A DNA stretch of 30,405 nt, taken from BS750m-G62 sp964577175 (GTDB taxonomy: Bacteria > Planctomycetota > Phycisphaerae > FEN-1346). Location: assembly GCA_964577175.1 (NCBI GenBank), contig CAZNYC010000039.1:1-30405 (forward strand), written 5' to 3'. Within the stretch, counting starts at the first letter, position 1; each line of letters opens with the position of its first letter. Both the position numbers and the translations under genes were made by a program. The notes beneath the pieces were generated by a model. That model saw nothing but the letters and a program-made list of their open reading frames with translations, did no database searches and was not told where the DNA came from. Shown here one piece after another: positions 8,315-15,359 of this stretch.

Positions 8315-9661
8315 ATGTCGCAGGGAGTGGTCATATCGGCATGCGCCCTCTTTTGGACGCTCACGTGGCTGCCGGCCTGCGCCGCGCTCGTGGGGGCGGC
8401 TTCCGCCGCGGCGCCCGGCGAGGCCGAGGGCGTCGCGTTCCTCCCCCTCACGGTGACGAGCGAGGAGGAGGGCCTCGGCAAGAAGGTCCATGACATGCTG
8501 CGGGCGAAGGCGAAGCGGCTCGGGGCGGTCGTCTACGACCCGCACAGCGTCCGGGACGTCCTGGCCGGCCGGACCGTCTCGCTCCAGACGCCGCCGGCGG
8601 ACCTGGCGCGCCTGGCCCGCCAGCGCTTCCGGGCCGACGTGGCGGTCGTCGGGCACGTGGCCGGGGGCGAGCCGTATACCGTCGACCTCCTCGCCGTCTA
8701 CGCCGACGCGCCGGGGCCGCCGGGCGTCTTCCGGCGGACGTACCGGGCGGCGAACCATCACGAGATTCCGGTCGAGATGGCCAGGGCCGTGTACGACATC
8801 CTCGGCCTGCCGCACCCGAAGGACCCGCTGCGGATGCTGCGCCAGGACCCGGCGGTCGCCCGGCGATGGAAGACGGCGCCGAACCTGGTCGCGAACCCCG
8901 GCTTCGAGGTGCCCGACTCAGGCGGCAGCGGTCCCGCCCGCTGGCAGAACGTGGAGCCCCAGATGGCCTGGACCGCCAACCCGGACGGCCCCGGCAAGGT
9001 CATCAAGTATGATATGAACAAAGAGACGGCCGCCACGTACGGCCTGGACTTCTACAGCGACTGGATTCCCATCGAGGCCGGCGCCACCTACCGGTTCGCG
9101 TGCCGGTACAAGACGCTCGGCCCGACGCCGAAGATCTTCCTGAAGGGGTACCACGCGTTCCCCGCCGAGAACGGGTACCCCGCCCAGCGGCGGGAGACGT
9201 ACCGCCGGCAGGTCCATCCGAAGGGCGGGAAGGGTGAGTGGCACACCGTGACGGCGGACTTCATTCCCTCGGCCACGCGGCCGGAGCACACGCCGACGTT
9301 CCTGAAGGTGGACCTGTACGCCTACTGGCCGGCGGGCGTCATCTACTGGGACGACGTGGTGCTGAAGAAGGTGCGCGACGCCCCGGCGGCGAATGCCGAT
9401 ACCTCCGGCGGCGCAGCGAGGACGGCGGTGCCGCGGTTTGCTTGCCAAACCGAGTTTCTTGTGTGGCCCGGCCGGTCTTGCCCGGCCGGGAGAACACCGA
9501 TTGACCGGCAAGCGGTGACACCCGGCGCGGCGAGGACGGCGGTGCCACGGTTTGCTTGTCAAACCGAGTTTCTTGTGTGGCCCGGCCGGTCTTGCCCGGC
9601 CGGGAGAACACCGATTGACCGGCAATCGGTGACACCCGGCGTGGCGAAGGCCGCGCCATGA
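8315..9661 (+). CDS. Secreted TolB-N-like plus CenC/CBM-like domain protein with repeat-derived tail
   Basis: A 448-residue exported protein. Residues 1-31 are a signal peptide (hydrophobic core ACALFWTLTWLPACAALVG, then ASA). Residues ~38-170 resemble the alpha/beta domain of TolB-N or FlgO-like proteins: VAFLPLTV, an alternating helix with KKVHDMLRAK, then ADVAVVGHVAGG. Residues ~190-355 resemble a CenC-type carbohydrate-binding jelly roll, with NLVANPGFEV near its start and VIYWDDVVLKKV at its end. The last ~80 residues are not part of either domain: they translate two copies of a 114-bp hairpin repeat. ATG at 8315 is chosen because it begins the signal peptide and has GGGAA upstream; the frame is open from 8225. 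The stop overlaps the endonuclease V start as ATGA. A sugar-binding envelope role is inference. Confidence 0.7.
   Translation: MSQGVVISACALFWTLTWLPACAALVGAASAAAPGEAEGVAFLPLTVTSEEEGLGKKVHDMLRAKAKRLGAVVYDPHSVRDVLAGRTVSLQTPPADLARLARQRFRADVAVVGHVAGGEPYTVDLLAVYADAPGPPGVFRRTYRAANHHEIPVEMARAVYDILGLPHPKDPLRMLRQDPAVARRWKTAPNLVANPGFEVPDSGGSGPARWQNVEPQMAWTANPDGPGKVIKYDMNKETAATYGLDFYSDWIPIEAGATYRFACRYKTLGPTPKIFLKGYHAFPAENGYPAQRRETYRRQVHPKGGKGEWHTVTADFIPSATRPEHTPTFLKVDLYAYWPAGVIYWDDVVLKKVRDAPAANADTSGGAARTAVPRFACQTEFLVWPGRSCPAGRTPIDRQAVTPGAARTAVPRFACQTEFLVWPGRSCPAGRTPIDRQSVTPGVAKAAP
9413..9640. repeat. Tandem pair of 114-bp triple-hairpin units within coding sequence
   Basis: Unit 1 is 9413-9526 and unit 2 is 9527-9640; the period of 114 bp (38 codons) keeps the frame. 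Each unit has three hairpins: CGGTTTG with its complement around a CTTGC or CTTGT loop; CCCGGCCGG with its complement around a TCTTGC loop; and ACCGATTG with CAATCGGT around ACCGG (perfect in unit 2, one mismatch in unit 1). Translated, both give near-identical 38-residue peptides beginning AARTAVPRFACQTEF. The same CCCGGCCGG hairpin occurs in the intergenic elements at 6185, 24066, 27095 and 30354. Confidence 0.85.
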
Positions 9662-10353
9662 AGGTCCGCCGCCTCCACAAATGGACGCTGGCGTACCGCG
9701 AGGCGGTGGCGGTCCAGGAGCGCCTGGCCGCGAAGGTGGAAGAGGGCCCGCCGCTCGAGACCGCCGGCACGATTGCAGCGGCGGACGTGTCGGGTGGCCG
9801 GCGGGGCGAGTGGATCGCCGCCGCCGTCGTCCTCGTCGACGCCGGGACCCTGGAACCCATCGAAACGCGCCGGGCCGGCATGACCGCCGCCTGGCCGTAC
9901 GTGCCCGGGTGCCTGAGTTTCCGGGAAATCCCGGTCGTCCTGGAGGCGTTTAAGAGACTGGAGCGCCGGCCGGCCGTCGTGATCTGCGACGGCCAGGGCC
10001 GGGCCCATCCGCGGCGGCTGGGTCTGGCGAGCCACCTGGGCCTGGCCCTGGAGGTGCCGACCATCGGCTGCGCCAAGAGCCGCCTCTGCGGCGAGGGTGA
10101 GGGCGAGGTGGGCGAGGCGCGCGGCAGCCGGGCGCCGCTGGTCGACGGCGGCGAGCGAATCGGGACGGTCCTGCGGACCCGGACGGGCGTCAAGCCGCTC
10201 TACGTCTCCGTCGGGCATCGGATCGACCTGGCGAGCGCCGAGCGATGGGTCCTGGCCGCCGCCACGCGGTACCGCCTGCCGGAACCCTCAAGGAGGGCGC
10301 ACCGGGTGGTGACGGAGCATAAGAAGGAGCACGCACGCCGTGGCGATGCGTAG
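9658..10353 (+). CDS. nfi: Deoxyinosine 3'-endonuclease (endonuclease V)
   Basis: Repair nuclease that cuts DNA (in some bacteria also RNA) one base 3' of deoxyinosine. The 231-residue length is typical. Visible family motifs are AAADVSG with Asp43 as first metal ligand, WPYVPGCLSFREIPV with the PYVPG wedge that recognises the base, VICDGQGRAHPRRLG with Asp111 as second catalytic Asp, ASHLGLALEVPTIGCAKSRL, and the C-terminal GHRIDL...YRLPEPSRRAH. All residues I would expect for activity are present. The ATG overlaps the TGA of the upstream gene by four bases (ATGA), which implies translational coupling to a gene whose 3' end is repeat-derived. Its own 3' end overlaps the next gene by up to 14 bases. 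Assignment is firm. Confidence 0.95.
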   Translation: MKVRRLHKWTLAYREAVAVQERLAAKVEEGPPLETAGTIAAADVSGGRRGEWIAAAVVLVDAGTLEPIETRRAGMTAAWPYVPGCLSFREIPVVLEAFKRLERRPAVVICDGQGRAHPRRLGLASHLGLALEVPTIGCAKSRLCGEGEGEVGEARGSRAPLVDGGERIGTVLRTRTGVKPLYVSVGHRIDLASAERWVLAAATRYRLPEPSRRAHRVVTEHKKEHARRGDA

Positions 10354-11068
10354 TCAACAGCGACGCCGGCAGATGACGGGCATCCGCGCCGTCTTCTTCG
10401 ACGTGGGCGGGACGCTCATCTACAGCGACCTGGGACACCTGGACCTGCTGCACCAGGCGCTGCTGGCCATCGGGTACCGCCTCACGCGCGACGAGGTGAT
10501 GGAGGCGAACGACCTGGCGCGGCGGGCGGTGGCGCGGAGCCGGCGCCGTCATCCTGCCCGCATGAACACTCACACCGCCAGCCGCATGTGGCTGGAGCAC
10601 CTGGCCTCGGCGCTGGACCTGGACCTCTCGAGCCAGATCCTGGAACGCGAACTCGCCCGGGCCATCCGGGCGGTCGAGACCCGCAGCCCCGAGACCCTGG
10701 ACCCGGACGCCCACGACCTCCTGCGCGACCTCCAGCAGCGCGAGTTCCGCCTGGGCGTCATCAGCAACTGGGGCGAAGACCTGCCGGAGTACCTCGCCAG
10801 TTTCGGCCTGGCCGGCTACTTCGAGGTCGTCATCGCCAGCGAGGCGGTCGGCACGGCGAAACCGCACCGCGAGATTTTCCTGCGGGGCCTTTCGGCCCTG
10901 GGCGTCCAGCCCCGCGAGGCCGTCCACGTGGGCGACGATTACTGGGCCGACGTCGTCGGCGCCCGCAGCATCGGCATCCAGGCGGTGCTCGTCGACCGCG
11001 ACGGCGAGGATCCCCACGCCGATTGCATCACCCTCACGCGGTTGGGCGACCTGGCGGGGATGGTGTAG
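10340..11068 (+). CDS. HAD-superfamily hydrolase (subfamily IA-like)
   Basis: A 242-residue HAD-fold protein. Motif I is VFFDVGGTLIY, with nucleophile Asp21 but Gly where most phosphatases have the second, acid-base Asp (DxD). Motif II is VISNWG (Ser), motif III is the Lys in GTAKPHREIF, and motif IV is HVGDDYWADVVGA. A helical cap lies between residues ~30 and 125. The DxG form occurs in several HAD-IA groups of uncertain substrate, so I do not name one. GTG at 10340 has GGAG nine bases upstream; ATG at 10346 or 10373 are possible starts, and the FFDVGGT core begins shortly after all three. It overlaps the end of nfi and is probably co-transcribed. A fragment of the palindromic repeat family lies just after its stop near 11070. 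Confidence 0.85.
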   Translation: MAMRSQQRRRQMTGIRAVFFDVGGTLIYSDLGHLDLLHQALLAIGYRLTRDEVMEANDLARRAVARSRRRHPARMNTHTASRMWLEHLASALDLDLSSQILERELARAIRAVETRSPETLDPDAHDLLRDLQQREFRLGVISNWGEDLPEYLASFGLAGYFEVVIASEAVGTAKPHREIFLRGLSALGVQPREAVHVGDDYWADVVGARSIGIQAVLVDRDGEDPHADCITLTRLGDLAGMV

Positions 11069-11176
11069 CCGGGATTCGCTCGCAATGACAGCCTCGCCGC
11101 CCCACGCGGCCTCGGCCCGCCGGCCTCCTCCGCACGACGGCGCAGCCGCTGCCCTCCCGTCGCACCGGCCAACCCC

Positions 11177-11206
11177 TTGACACCGCCACCGCGTTTTCGT
11201 TAACTA
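11177..11206 (+). promoter_or_regulatory. Candidate promoter of the Gld-like ABC operon
   Basis: A perfect TTGACA at 11177-11182 is followed after 17 bases by TTAACT (11200-11205), a weak -10; TAACTA one base later is the alternative. The position, about 50-75 bases before the chosen GTG start and after a 100-bp gap, fits an operon promoter. Because the -10 lies on the upstream ATG at 11206, that ATG is unlikely to be the real start. Confidence 0.5.
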
Positions 11207-11253
11207 TGGGTTTCGACGGACGGACCATACGGCACCCTAGGAGGGCACGAACC

Positions 11254-12240
11254 GTGTCTGCCATGATCGAAGTCGACGACCTGACGAAGTACTACGGCCG
11301 GACGCTTGCCCTGGACCGCGCCTCCTTCACCGTCGAGGAAGGCCGCATCGTCGGTTTCCTCGGGCCGAACGGGGCGGGCAAGTCCACGACGCTGCGGATC
11401 CTGACGGGGTTCATGCCGCCGACGCGCGGCCAGGCCCGCGTCGCCGGCCGCGACGTCCTCACCGAGGGCCTCGCCGTCCGCCGCTCCATCGGGTACATGC
11501 CGGAGAACGTGCCGCTGTACCCCGAGATGCGGGTCCAGGAGTACCTGGCCTTCCGCGCCGGGCTGAAGGAGGTGCCGTCCGGCGACCGCGCCGCGGCCAT
11601 CGACCGCGTCGTCGAGCGGTGCTGGCTGACGGATATGCGGCGGCGGCTCATCGGGCAACTCTCGAAAGGGTTCCGGCAGCGGGTGGGGCTGGCCGAGGCG
11701 CTCATCGCCGACCCGCCCGTGCTGATCCTGGACGAGCCGACGATCGGCCTGGACCCGGCCCAGATCCAGGCGGTGCGGGAACTCATCCGGTCGCTGGGCA
11801 AGAAGCATACGGTGCTCCTCTCGAGTCACATCCTGCCGGAGGTCGAGAAGACCTGCTCGCACCTGGTGATCATCGCCCAGGGCCGCATCGCCGCCGCCGG
11901 CAGCGTGGCGGACCTGAAGGAAGGCCTGGCCGAGTCCAGCCGCATCGTCCTGGAGGTCCATCCGGGCGAGGGCGGCGAGGGGCCGGCCGAGGTCGCCCGG
12001 GCCCTCGGGCAGGTGGCCGGCGCCGGCCGCGTCACGCACGAGCCGTTAGGCAGCGGGTGGCTTAGCCTGGCCGTCCAGCCGGAGGGCGAGGCCGACCCGC
12101 GCGAGGGGCTCCACCAGATGGTCACGCAGCGCGGGTGGCGGCTGCGGGAGATGCGGCGGGAGGCGCCGAGCCTGGAGGAACTGTACGTCCAGATCACGGC
12201 GGGGGAGGCCGCGGCCGCCGCCGACCGCCCCGCCGCCTGA
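11254..12240 (+). CDS. ABC transporter ATP-binding protein, GldA/NatA-like
   Basis: Cytoplasmic ATPase of an ABC-2 type system. With GTG at 11254 the protein is 328 residues. Walker A is GPNGAGKST (37-45), the signature is LSKGFRQRV (136-144), Walker B is LILDEPTIGLDP with Asp160/Glu161, and the H-loop His is 192 in SSHIL. After the ATPase domain a ~100-residue C-terminal extension ends in LEELYVQIT, usual for GldA/CcmA-type proteins. The GTG start is chosen for its AGGAGGG eight bases upstream; the in-frame ATG at 11206 overlaps the promoter. First gene of a four-gene set (ATPase, permease, GldG-like, DUF4340) found in many Bacteroidetes and planctomycetes. In flavobacteria the first three relate to gliding, but here gliding is not implied; the transported substrate is unknown. 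Confidence 0.93.
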   Translation: MSAMIEVDDLTKYYGRTLALDRASFTVEEGRIVGFLGPNGAGKSTTLRILTGFMPPTRGQARVAGRDVLTEGLAVRRSIGYMPENVPLYPEMRVQEYLAFRAGLKEVPSGDRAAAIDRVVERCWLTDMRRRLIGQLSKGFRQRVGLAEALIADPPVLILDEPTIGLDPAQIQAVRELIRSLGKKHTVLLSSHILPEVEKTCSHLVIIAQGRIAAAGSVADLKEGLAESSRIVLEVHPGEGGEGPAEVARALGQVAGAGRVTHEPLGSGWLSLAVQPEGEADPREGLHQMVTQRGWRLREMRREAPSLEELYVQITAGEAAAAADRPAA

Positions 12241-12298
12241 CGTCCCTCGGCCCGCGCCGGCCCCGGCCGGAGGCCGATGTCCCGGAAGGAGACGCACG

Positions 12299-13015
12299 AT
12301 GCAAAAAGTGCTCCTGCTTACCCGCCGCGAGATCGCCAGTTACTTCGTCTCGCCCATCGCGTACGTGGCGATGGCCCTGTTCCTGGTGGTGGCGGGGTTC
12401 TTCTTCGCCCTGTCGGACTTTCGCCCCGGGGCGCCGGCGGCGATGCGGTCCATCTTCGACGTCATGATGATCATCCTGGTGTTCGTCCTGCCGATCATCA
12501 CGATGCGGGCCCTGTCCGAGGAGCAGCGCAGCGGCACCCTGGAGACGCTGCTGACGGCCCCGGTGACGGACGTGCAGGTGGTGGCGGCGAAGTTCCTCGG
12601 CTCGTGGGTCTTCTTCCTGGCGGTCCTGGCCCCCACGGTGCTGTACGTGGTGCTGCTGACGGCGTTCGGGGAGCCCGACCTCGGCCCCATCGCGAGCGGG
12701 TACATCGGCCTGGCGCTGCTGGGCGCGGTGTACGTGGCGGTGGGCCTGTTTGCCTCGAGCCTGACGCAGAACCAGGTCATCGCCGCCGTCACGGGGTTCG
12801 TCATCCTCCTGGTGCTGGCGATGGTGGCGCCGTGGCTGGCCACGCTGGCCCCGCCGCCGTGGCGGAACATCGTGCAGCAGGCGGCCATCCGGACCCACTA
12901 TATCGATTTCACCCAGGGCGTGGTGGATGTGGTGCACGTCATCTACTTCGTGGTCCTGACCGGGTATGCCCTGTTTCTGACGGTCAAAGTTCTGGAGAGT
13001 CGGCGATGGCGCTAG
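12299..13015 (+). CDS. ABC-2 type permease, GldF-like
   Basis: Integral membrane subunit of the ABC system, 238 residues with about six helices: ASYFVSPIAYVAMALFLVVAG, IFDVMMIILVFVLPIITM, SWVFFLAVLAPTVLYVVLL, GYIGLALLGAVYVAVGLF, VIAAVTGFVILLVLAMVA and VVDVVHVIYFVVLTGYALFL. The EEQRSGTLETLLTAPVTD stretch between helices 2 and 3 is the hallmark coupling segment of the ABC-2/GldF family. The ATG at 12299 follows a strong GGAAGGAGA. The end overlaps the start of the GldG-like gene by ten bases, so the two are translationally coupled. Assignment to the family is firm; substrate unknown. Confidence 0.93.
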   Translation: MQKVLLLTRREIASYFVSPIAYVAMALFLVVAGFFFALSDFRPGAPAAMRSIFDVMMIILVFVLPIITMRALSEEQRSGTLETLLTAPVTDVQVVAAKFLGSWVFFLAVLAPTVLYVVLLTAFGEPDLGPIASGYIGLALLGAVYVAVGLFASSLTQNQVIAAVTGFVILLVLAMVAPWLATLAPPPWRNIVQQAAIRTHYIDFTQGVVDVVHVIYFVVLTGYALFLTVKVLESRRWR

Positions 13016-15357
13016 AGACCAACGACGAAACGCAAACGGCCCCTGCGGCCGCGGGCGGTATGACGCGGCAGCGCCGGTGGATGGTGTTCGGCTCGAACGT
13101 GGCCGTCATGGTTCTCCTGGCCACCGCCCTCGTCGTGGTGGTGGTGTGGCTGTCGACGGCGCTGCTGCGCGGCCAGATGCGCGGCGACTGGACGGCGGGC
13201 GGCCGGTTCAGCCTCAGCCCGCGGACCGAGGCCCTTCTGGACACCCTCGGCGAGCGGGACCTCGACGTCCGCTTCACGAACCTCTACTCGCACACGCCGG
13301 AAATCCCCGCCTCCGAATCGCAGTGGCGGCGCGTCCAGGACATGCTCAGCGAGTACGACATGGCGAGTGGCCGGGTCGAGGTCGAGGCCGTCAACCCCGC
13401 CGTCGACGTGGGCGGCGTCGAGCAACTCATCGCCCGCCTCACGAAACGCTACGCCGCCCAGATGCAGAAACCCAAACGCCTTGTCGCCGAGTTCCAGACC
13501 CTGCACCAGGACATCCAGGAGACGCTCCAGACCGAGGCCCAACGCCTCAACGCCGCCGCCGACGCCTGGGAGGGCGGCCCGCCCCAGGCCGTCGAAACCC
13601 TCCGGATGGTTGCGCAGGTGTGGAACCAACTGCTGATGGTCGGGGACTTCACGGCCGGCAACGTCCAGAGCCTGACCGGGCAGGCCCTGCCCGCGTACTC
13701 CGAGGCCCTGAACCAGGCCGAGGACTACCTGGCCCAGGTCCGCGACCGGTTCCGGATCGTGCCGGAGGCCCTGGCGAAGATCAAGGACCAGGCCGGCGAG
13801 GGCGAGGTGCCCGAGGCCGTCCGGCAGATTCTCGAAACGGCCCCAAAGACCTACGCCCCGCTCGCCGAACGCATCCGGACGTTCACGGACGAGGCGGCCG
13901 ACATCGACGAAACCGAACTCGACCGGATCCGCCGCGACATCAACCAGGGCGAGACCCTCGTCCTGGAGACCACGGCCGAGAAGGGCGTCATCCTCACGGG
14001 GCCGGCCAAGGCCGCCGAACTCGAACCCGTGGCGACGGATGCCGGGGCCGAGAGCCTCCAGCCCCGGGCCGAGGGCGAGGGGTTCGAGGTCCTGACGCCG
14101 CCCGGCCAACTCGACGCCGTCCGCCAGGCGATCGAGGCGGCCGGCGGAAAGGTCACCTCGGCCGAGATCGCCCGCCGCCCGGACGCCATCGAGGTCGTCG
14201 GCCATGACGCCGTGTGGGTCCGCAACCCCAGCGCGGGCGAATCGCCCGAGGCGCCGGACCGCCTCTTCGCGGGCGAGAAGGCCGTCTCCAGCACTCTCCT
14301 CGGGATGTTCCAGAAAGAGAAGCCGGCCGTCCTGTTCGTCCGGTCGGGCGGGCCCGCCACGATGCCCATGCGGAGCCCGATGGGCGGCGGGCAGCCGGCG
14401 CCGTACGGCCAGATCGCCGAGCGGCTCCGGAAGGCCAACTTCATCGTCCAGGACTGGGACCCGCAGCGGCAGCCGGAGATGCCCGAGGTGGCGGACGCCT
14501 CGAAGATCGTCCTCGTCCTTGTGCCGCCGGGACAACCGAACCCCCAGATGCCCTCGCCGCCGCCGAGTCCCGAGGCGTACGCGCCGGCGGTGGCGATGAT
14601 CCGGCAGGGGGCCCCCGCCATCGTGATGGGTGAACCGGCCGGGATGTTCCAGCAGGGCGTCCCCTACGCGGACCTCTTCGCCACCTTCGGCGTGGAGGCG
14701 ACGTTCAACGCCGTCGCCGTCCAGAGCGTGGTGGTGGATGCGGCCGGGACGGAGGAGGCGCTGCCGCAGATCCAGATCACCGATTACCCGTCCCATGAGA
14801 TTACCGATCCCGTCGGCGCGCTGCCGTCGATGCTGCTGACGGCCTCGCCGCTGGAGGTGAAAGAAGCGCCGGGCGAGGCCCTGTCGCTCTCGCCGCTCAT
14901 CGAACTCCCCGCCGGCCGGAATTACTGGGCCGATACCGTCATCATGGAGGCGATGCAGCGGCAGGCGACGTTCGACGCCGCCGAAGACATCCCCGGCCCC
15001 GTGCCGCTCGCCCTGGCCGTCACACGACAGACGGGCGGCGGGGAGCAGAAGGTCGTCCTCTTCGGCGATGCGGACTTCGCCCAGGACCGGGTGGCGTTCT
15101 ACCGGAACCCGGTGCTGTTGCGCGACCGGATCGAGATGCAGTACCAGTTTCCCGGCAACGCGGAGGTCTTCCTGAACGCGTGCCTGTGGGTCTCGGGGAG
15201 CGAACACCTGATCGCCGTCAGCCCGGAGGCGATCCAGGCCCGCCGCATCGGCGACCTGGGCGGCTGGCAGCTGCCGATCCAGATCCTGATCATCGCGGGG
15301 CTGCCCGCTCTCGTGCTCGGCGCCGGACTCCTGGTCTACCTCATTCGCAGAGGATAA
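13006..15357 (+). CDS. GldG-like ABC auxiliary protein with embedded YebC/TACO1-like segment
   Basis: 783 residues with a helix near each end: ~25-50 (VAVMVLLATALVVVVVWLS) and ~756-778 (LPIQILIIAGLPALVLGAGLLVYL), the typical frame of GldG/ABC_transp_aux proteins, whose large middle part is periplasmic. After the first helix, FSLSPRTEALLDTL is the family's opening motif. Residues ~130-310 are helical and Glu/Gln-rich, probably coiled coil. Residues ~322-400 read KGVILTG...LEPVATDAGAESLQ...GEGFEVLTPPGQLDAVRQAI...AGGKVTSAEIARRP. This closely follows the C-terminal part of YebC/TACO1 proteins (KGVI, LxxAxEAGAED, EGFEVYTxPxDLEAVRxAL, SAEIxxxP). The remaining third, with VLFVRSGGP, VLVLVPPG and VVLFGDADFAQD, is the GldG core. 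Starts ten bases inside the permease gene with GGAGAG upstream; the next gene begins two bases after its stop. Confidence 0.87.
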   Translation: MALETNDETQTAPAAAGGMTRQRRWMVFGSNVAVMVLLATALVVVVVWLSTALLRGQMRGDWTAGGRFSLSPRTEALLDTLGERDLDVRFTNLYSHTPEIPASESQWRRVQDMLSEYDMASGRVEVEAVNPAVDVGGVEQLIARLTKRYAAQMQKPKRLVAEFQTLHQDIQETLQTEAQRLNAAADAWEGGPPQAVETLRMVAQVWNQLLMVGDFTAGNVQSLTGQALPAYSEALNQAEDYLAQVRDRFRIVPEALAKIKDQAGEGEVPEAVRQILETAPKTYAPLAERIRTFTDEAADIDETELDRIRRDINQGETLVLETTAEKGVILTGPAKAAELEPVATDAGAESLQPRAEGEGFEVLTPPGQLDAVRQAIEAAGGKVTSAEIARRPDAIEVVGHDAVWVRNPSAGESPEAPDRLFAGEKAVSSTLLGMFQKEKPAVLFVRSGGPATMPMRSPMGGGQPAPYGQIAERLRKANFIVQDWDPQRQPEMPEVADASKIVLVLVPPGQPNPQMPSPPPSPEAYAPAVAMIRQGAPAIVMGEPAGMFQQGVPYADLFATFGVEATFNAVAVQSVVVDAAGTEEALPQIQITDYPSHEITDPVGALPSMLLTASPLEVKEAPGEALSLSPLIELPAGRNYWADTVIMEAMQRQATFDAAEDIPGPVPLALAVTRQTGGGEQKVVLFGDADFAQDRVAFYRNPVLLRDRIEMQYQFPGNAEVFLNACLWVSGSEHLIAVSPEAIQARRIGDLGGWQLPIQILIIAGLPALVLGAGLLVYLIRRG

Positions 15358-15359
15358 CG

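Noticed and set aside
9413..9640. CRISPR-like array
   Set aside because: Only two units, adjoining each other without spacers, made of hairpins and in frame with the gene. No cas genes are in the window.
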